Shown here piece after piece: positions 22,337 through 25,248 of a stretch of 25,248 bases of DNA. The notes below the pieces were generated by a model. That model was not told where the DNA came from. It searched no databases and saw only the letters and a program-made list of their open reading frames with translations. A program made the translations under genes and the position numbers. The DNA comes from Thioalkalivibrio nitratireducens (GTDB taxonomy: Bacteria; Pseudomonadota; Gammaproteobacteria; Ectothiorhodospirales; Ectothiorhodospiraceae). Within the stretch, counting starts at the first letter, position 1. Every line of letters starts with the position of its first letter. The stretch spans positions 1 through 25,248 of the forward strand of contig JAABSN010000031.1 in the NCBI GenBank assembly GCA_011390385.1, read 5' to 3'.

Positions 22337-24814
22337 ATGCTCAATGTATCCGCGTCGCCAGTGCTGCCAGGTCCGATCATCAAGATGGTCGGTCTGCAGC
22401 CGGCATTGGCGGAGGAGTTGCGGGGGCGCTTTTCCGAAGACGTCGATATCGAAACCCTGCGCGACCATGCCGAGTTGTCTCAGTACTTGCAGCAGGGTGG
22501 CCTTCCCGTGGACGCGGTGGTGCTGGGCATGCGGCCGGAGGAAGCGGTTCGGGTAGCGCAGCGGATTCACGCCAGGGACAAGTTCATGCCGGTCATGATC
22601 GTCGGTACTCCCGAGGCATGTGCACCGCTTCGGCGAACCCTGATGTTCAGCCCCCTGTTGGGCAACGAGGTCATGCCCTGGTCCACCGACGATCTCGACT
22701 CATTGCCGAACGCGGTACGCGAGGCAGTGGATCGGCGCCGTCAACGATTACGTCACCATCACACCTTGAGCCGGGCGCAGGTACGGTTCGAGAAATTGCC
22801 GCTGTTGAAGCCCGAGGTGACGCATTACCTTGACCAGTTGCTGGACTCCGCTCCGATCGGGATCCTGACGATCGACCCCGCGGGCATCATCGTGACCCTG
22901 AATCTTCAGGCGCAGCAGACACTCGACGGAATGGACAGCAGCCCGCTTGGTCTCCCTCTCGAACAGTTCTTCCCCGTTGCAGAACACGTCCGCCTGCACC
23001 GCTTGCGGACTGAAATTTCCGAAAACGGTTCCGGTCATGCGCGTGAAGTCCTTCGGCTGCGCGGCCAAGGTGTTTCCAGGCGCCATGTCGAGGTGACCTT
23101 TGCTCCGCTCTCCTACCGGTGCGCGCAACGAGGCTGGATGGTCATGCTGCAGGACGTGACCGCAAGGATCGAGGCGGAGGAGGAGAGGCGGCAGGCGGAA
23201 ACAGAGCTGCACATGCATGTCAAGGTGCTTCGCCGCTTTCATGAAATCAGTGCTTCCGAAAATCTCGATCTGAACGAAAAGCTGAGCCAGATCCTGGAGC
23301 TCGCCTGCGCCCAGTTTGAGCTTCCGATTGGTGTCATCACTCGGGTCGAAGGTGAGTCGCTGAAGGTTCTCCGTGCGGTTGGGAACTGCGGGAATTGCGC
23401 CCTGGACCAGAGGTTGTTTTCCTCGGATTCGTACTGTCGGAAAACGTTGAAGCACGCGGAACCGTTTACTCTGATTCAGTCCGGCAGCGACGGGTATCAG
23501 GATTCCCATAGCAGCCCGAAGGGTAACGTCAACACCTATATTGGCGCGCGTTATCTGGTGAACGGAAAAGTCGAGGGAACGTTGTGTTTCATGGATACGG
23601 CGCCGCGTCAGAAGGGTTTTACTGAAGCGGACTGCGAACTGGTCAAGCTGATCTCTCGATGGGTCGGTAGTGAACGCCAACGGGCCCGCGTAGAAGGGCA
23701 CATGCGCAAGCTGTCCAGCGCGCTGGAGCAGACCGCCGACGCTGTGATGATCACCGACAAGGAGCGCAGGATCGAATACGTGAACCCCGCGTTTGAAATG
23801 CTGACGGGATATTCCAAGGCTGAGGTCTTGGGGAAGGCCGCCGGGATGTTGCGTTCCGGATTTCATGAACAGAAGTTCTACGAGCAGTTGTGGCGTATCA
23901 TCAGTAACGGGCAGTCGTACCGTGGCCAATTGGTCAACCGAAAGAAAGACGGTACGCTTTATCATGAACAGCGCACCATCACTCCCCTCAAGCAGGAGGG
24001 TGGACAGATTACTCATTTCATCTCCACCGGCCGCGATATCACAAAACTGGTCGAAGCCCAGCGCAAGGGACGTCTGCACCAGGCAGAACTGGCCCATGTG
24101 GCAAGGCTGAGTACTTTGGGAGAGATGATCTCTGGCCTGGCGCATGAGCTGAATCAGCCGCTCTGTGCGATTACCACCTTCACCCAGACCTGCCTGCGTA
24201 TCCTTGCGTCGGGCGAATGCAAGCCTGAACAAATCAGTTATGGGCTGGGGCAGGTGTTGCGCCAGGCGGATCTGGCGAGCGAGATTTTCCGTCGCCTCCG
24301 CACATTCGCGCGAAAGGGAGATATCCAGAGAAAGGCCGTGAACCTACGGGAGGTGAGCCAGGAAATGGCGAGTTTCGTTGAGGGGGAGGCGCTGCAGAAT
24401 CTTGTCCAGCTGCGTCTCTTGGTGCCTGCAGGACTGCCTCCCGTCTGGGCGGACCCGATTCAGGTCGAACAGGTGTTGTTGAACCTCGTTCGCAATGCGA
24501 TGGATGCGCTGGTGGATCGCGAGCCTGGCAATCGGTGGATCGCTGTGACGGCTTCTCAAAATGCGCCAGGCGAAATCATGGTGCAGGTAACTGACAGCGG
24601 TCACGGCTGTGAACCGGAAATCGCCGACAAGCTTTTCGAGCCATTCTTTACAACCAAGGCGAGTGGGATGGGTGTGGGCTTGGGGATCAGCCAGGGCATC
24701 GTCGAAGCGCATGGAGGTCGGCTCTGGCTGGAAGAGACCAGCTCTGATGGTACCACCTTCAGGTTCACTCTCCCTCAGGCCAAAGGTACCGAAAATGAAG
24801 AAGCAGCCCGCTAA
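22337..24814 (+). CDS. PAS-GAF-PAS sensor histidine kinase
   Basis: The 825-residue soluble kinase has no membrane segment that I can see. Residues 10-130 look like a receiver domain but without the phospho-accepting aspartate (VDAVVLGMRP where one would expect it). Then come PAS 1 (about 160-275), a coiled stretch, GAF (about 310-445, with CGNC at 351-354 and SSDSYC), PAS 2 (about 455-570, YVNPAFEMLTGYSKAEVLGK), the HisKA helix with histidine 603 in GLAHELNQPLCAI, and the HATPase domain with EQVLLNLVRNAMDA (711-724), VTDSGHGCEP (751-760) and LFEPFFTTKASGMGVGLG (766-783). The HELNQPL group includes FixL- and DctB-like kinases. It overlaps the response-regulator gene by 20 bp, so the two form a pair. 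It lies 4 bp after the acyl-CoA dehydrogenase-like gene. The signal is unknown. Confidence 0.93.
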   Translation: MLNVSASPVLPGPIIKMVGLQPALAEELRGRFSEDVDIETLRDHAELSQYLQQGGLPVDAVVLGMRPEEAVRVAQRIHARDKFMPVMIVGTPEACAPLRRTLMFSPLLGNEVMPWSTDDLDSLPNAVREAVDRRRQRLRHHHTLSRAQVRFEKLPLLKPEVTHYLDQLLDSAPIGILTIDPAGIIVTLNLQAQQTLDGMDSSPLGLPLEQFFPVAEHVRLHRLRTEISENGSGHAREVLRLRGQGVSRRHVEVTFAPLSYRCAQRGWMVMLQDVTARIEAEEERRQAETELHMHVKVLRRFHEISASENLDLNEKLSQILELACAQFELPIGVITRVEGESLKVLRAVGNCGNCALDQRLFSSDSYCRKTLKHAEPFTLIQSGSDGYQDSHSSPKGNVNTYIGARYLVNGKVEGTLCFMDTAPRQKGFTEADCELVKLISRWVGSERQRARVEGHMRKLSSALEQTADAVMITDKERRIEYVNPAFEMLTGYSKAEVLGKAAGMLRSGFHEQKFYEQLWRIISNGQSYRGQLVNRKKDGTLYHEQRTITPLKQEGGQITHFISTGRDITKLVEAQRKGRLHQAELAHVARLSTLGEMISGLAHELNQPLCAITTFTQTCLRILASGECKPEQISYGLGQVLRQADLASEIFRRLRTFARKGDIQRKAVNLREVSQEMASFVEGEALQNLVQLRLLVPAGLPPVWADPIQVEQVLLNLVRNAMDALVDREPGNRWIAVTASQNAPGEIMVQVTDSGHGCEPEIADKLFEPFFTTKASGMGVGLGISQGIVEAHGGRLWLEETSSDGTTFRFTLPQAKGTENEEAAR

Positions 24815-25248
24815 CCCTTCCGTGATCCACATCGTGGATGACAGCCCGGCAATCCGTGATGCGATCGGCTGGCTGGTGGAACAGGTAGGATTGAGTTGTC
24901 GAAAATACGCTTCCGCTCTGGAATTTCTCGAATATGCGAGCACGGGGACACGGGGCTGCCTGATCCTCGACGTGCGCATGCCGGGCATGAGTGGGCTGGA
25001 TCTTCAGGACACCTTGCAGGAGCGGGGAATCAACCTGCCGGTGATCATTATTACCGGGCATGGTGATGTCCCAATCACGGTTCGAGCAATGAAGGCCGGG
25101 GCCTTCGAGTTTCTGCAGAAGCCGTTCAATGATCAGGTTCTTCTGGACACCATCCATGCCTCCCTGGAGAAGTACCGGCCCATCTGGGAACAGGAAGACA
25201 CCACGGCCCGGTTGCGGGAGCAGATGGCTGATTTGACCCCAAGGGAGC
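24795..25248 (+). CDS. FixJ/LuxR-family response regulator, partial
   Basis: The first 151 residues of a response regulator are present before the window ends. The receiver domain (about 9-128) has VIHIVDDSPAIRDAI with the acidic pair, CLILDVRMPGMSGLDL with the phospho-accepting aspartate, VIIITGHGDVP and EFLQKPFND. After a linker the sequence reaches LTPRE, the usual start of a LuxR/FixJ helix-turn-helix, and is cut there. It starts at an ATG that overlaps the kinase gene by 20 bp, so it should be the partner of that kinase and act as a DNA-binding regulator. FixJ-type partners are common near quinoprotein alcohol dehydrogenase genes in methylotrophs; such a target just beyond the window is inference. 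Confidence 0.9.
   Translation, partial: MKKQPANPSVIHIVDDSPAIRDAIGWLVEQVGLSCRKYASALEFLEYASTGTRGCLILDVRMPGMSGLDLQDTLQERGINLPVIIITGHGDVPITVRAMKAGAFEFLQKPFNDQVLLDTIHASLEKYRPIWEQEDTTARLREQMADLTPRE

Noticed and set aside
22748..24232. 494-codon open frame antisense to the histidine kinase
   Set aside because: The sense frame has full PAS, GAF, HisKA and HATPase motifs; the antisense frame is a by-product of codon bias.

Overview
The window looks like a high-GC proteobacterial chromosome segment from a methylotroph, or a C1-oxidising relative, that uses tetrahydromethanopterin (H4MPT) and a methanofuran/methylofuran carrier to oxidise formaldehyde to formate. The evidence is a nearly complete 'archaeal-like' C1 set: fae, mch, all four subunits of the formyltransferase/hydrolase complex (fhcA, B, C, D), and many of the genes thought to build the two cofactors. 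A gammaproteobacterium is my best guess, from the style of the intergenic palindromic repeats and the regulators. That placement is inference.

Layout. 1-492 holds no gene, only a short repeat array. 493-1041 (-) is a divergent Fae paralogue without the catalytic histidine. 1255-3010 (+) is a GT4 glycosyltransferase followed by an overlapping PAP2 phosphatase. 3006-3480 is a three-module repeat array. 3492-5200 (-) is fhcD-fhcC. 5201-5760 is a divergent regulatory region with a striking 26-bp palindrome. 5761-9145 (+) is mch, a RimK-type ATP-grasp ligase, a CitG-like protein and fae, ending in a clear intrinsic terminator. 9525-13548 (+) is mfnD, mfnF, pabB and mfnE, all overlapping. 13558-18557 (-) is a DHPS-like protein (DUF6513 type), fhcB, fhcA and a DUF447-type protein. 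18766-20700 (-) is a GAF/sigma-54 activator of the AcoR type. Diverging from it, 21169-25248 (+) holds an acyl-CoA dehydrogenase-like protein, a PAS/GAF/PAS histidine kinase and a FixJ/LuxR-type response regulator cut by the window edge.

How it fits together. Fae condenses formaldehyde with H4MPT. A methylene-H4MPT dehydrogenase, not in the window, makes methenyl-H4MPT. Mch hydrolyses that to formyl-H4MPT, and FhcABCD moves the formyl group to the furan carrier and releases formate. PabB supplies p-aminobenzoate for the pterin. The DHPS-like, RimK-like, CitG-like and DUF447 proteins are genomic partners of this pathway, with pterin or coenzyme maturation roles likely but not all proven. MfnD, MfnE and MfnF are the ligase, kinase and coupling enzyme of furan-cofactor synthesis. 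Not seen here: mtdA/mtdB, the beta-RFAP synthase, mfnB and mfnC.

Most worth a second look: the fhc operon is split by an oppositely oriented mch-to-mfnE block; the 26-bp palindrome between fhcD and mch; the histidine-less Fae paralogue; an acyl-CoA dehydrogenase-like protein that seems to lack a catalytic glutamate at both known positions, next to a possible sigma-54 promoter and two palindromes; and the tandem palindromic repeat modules.
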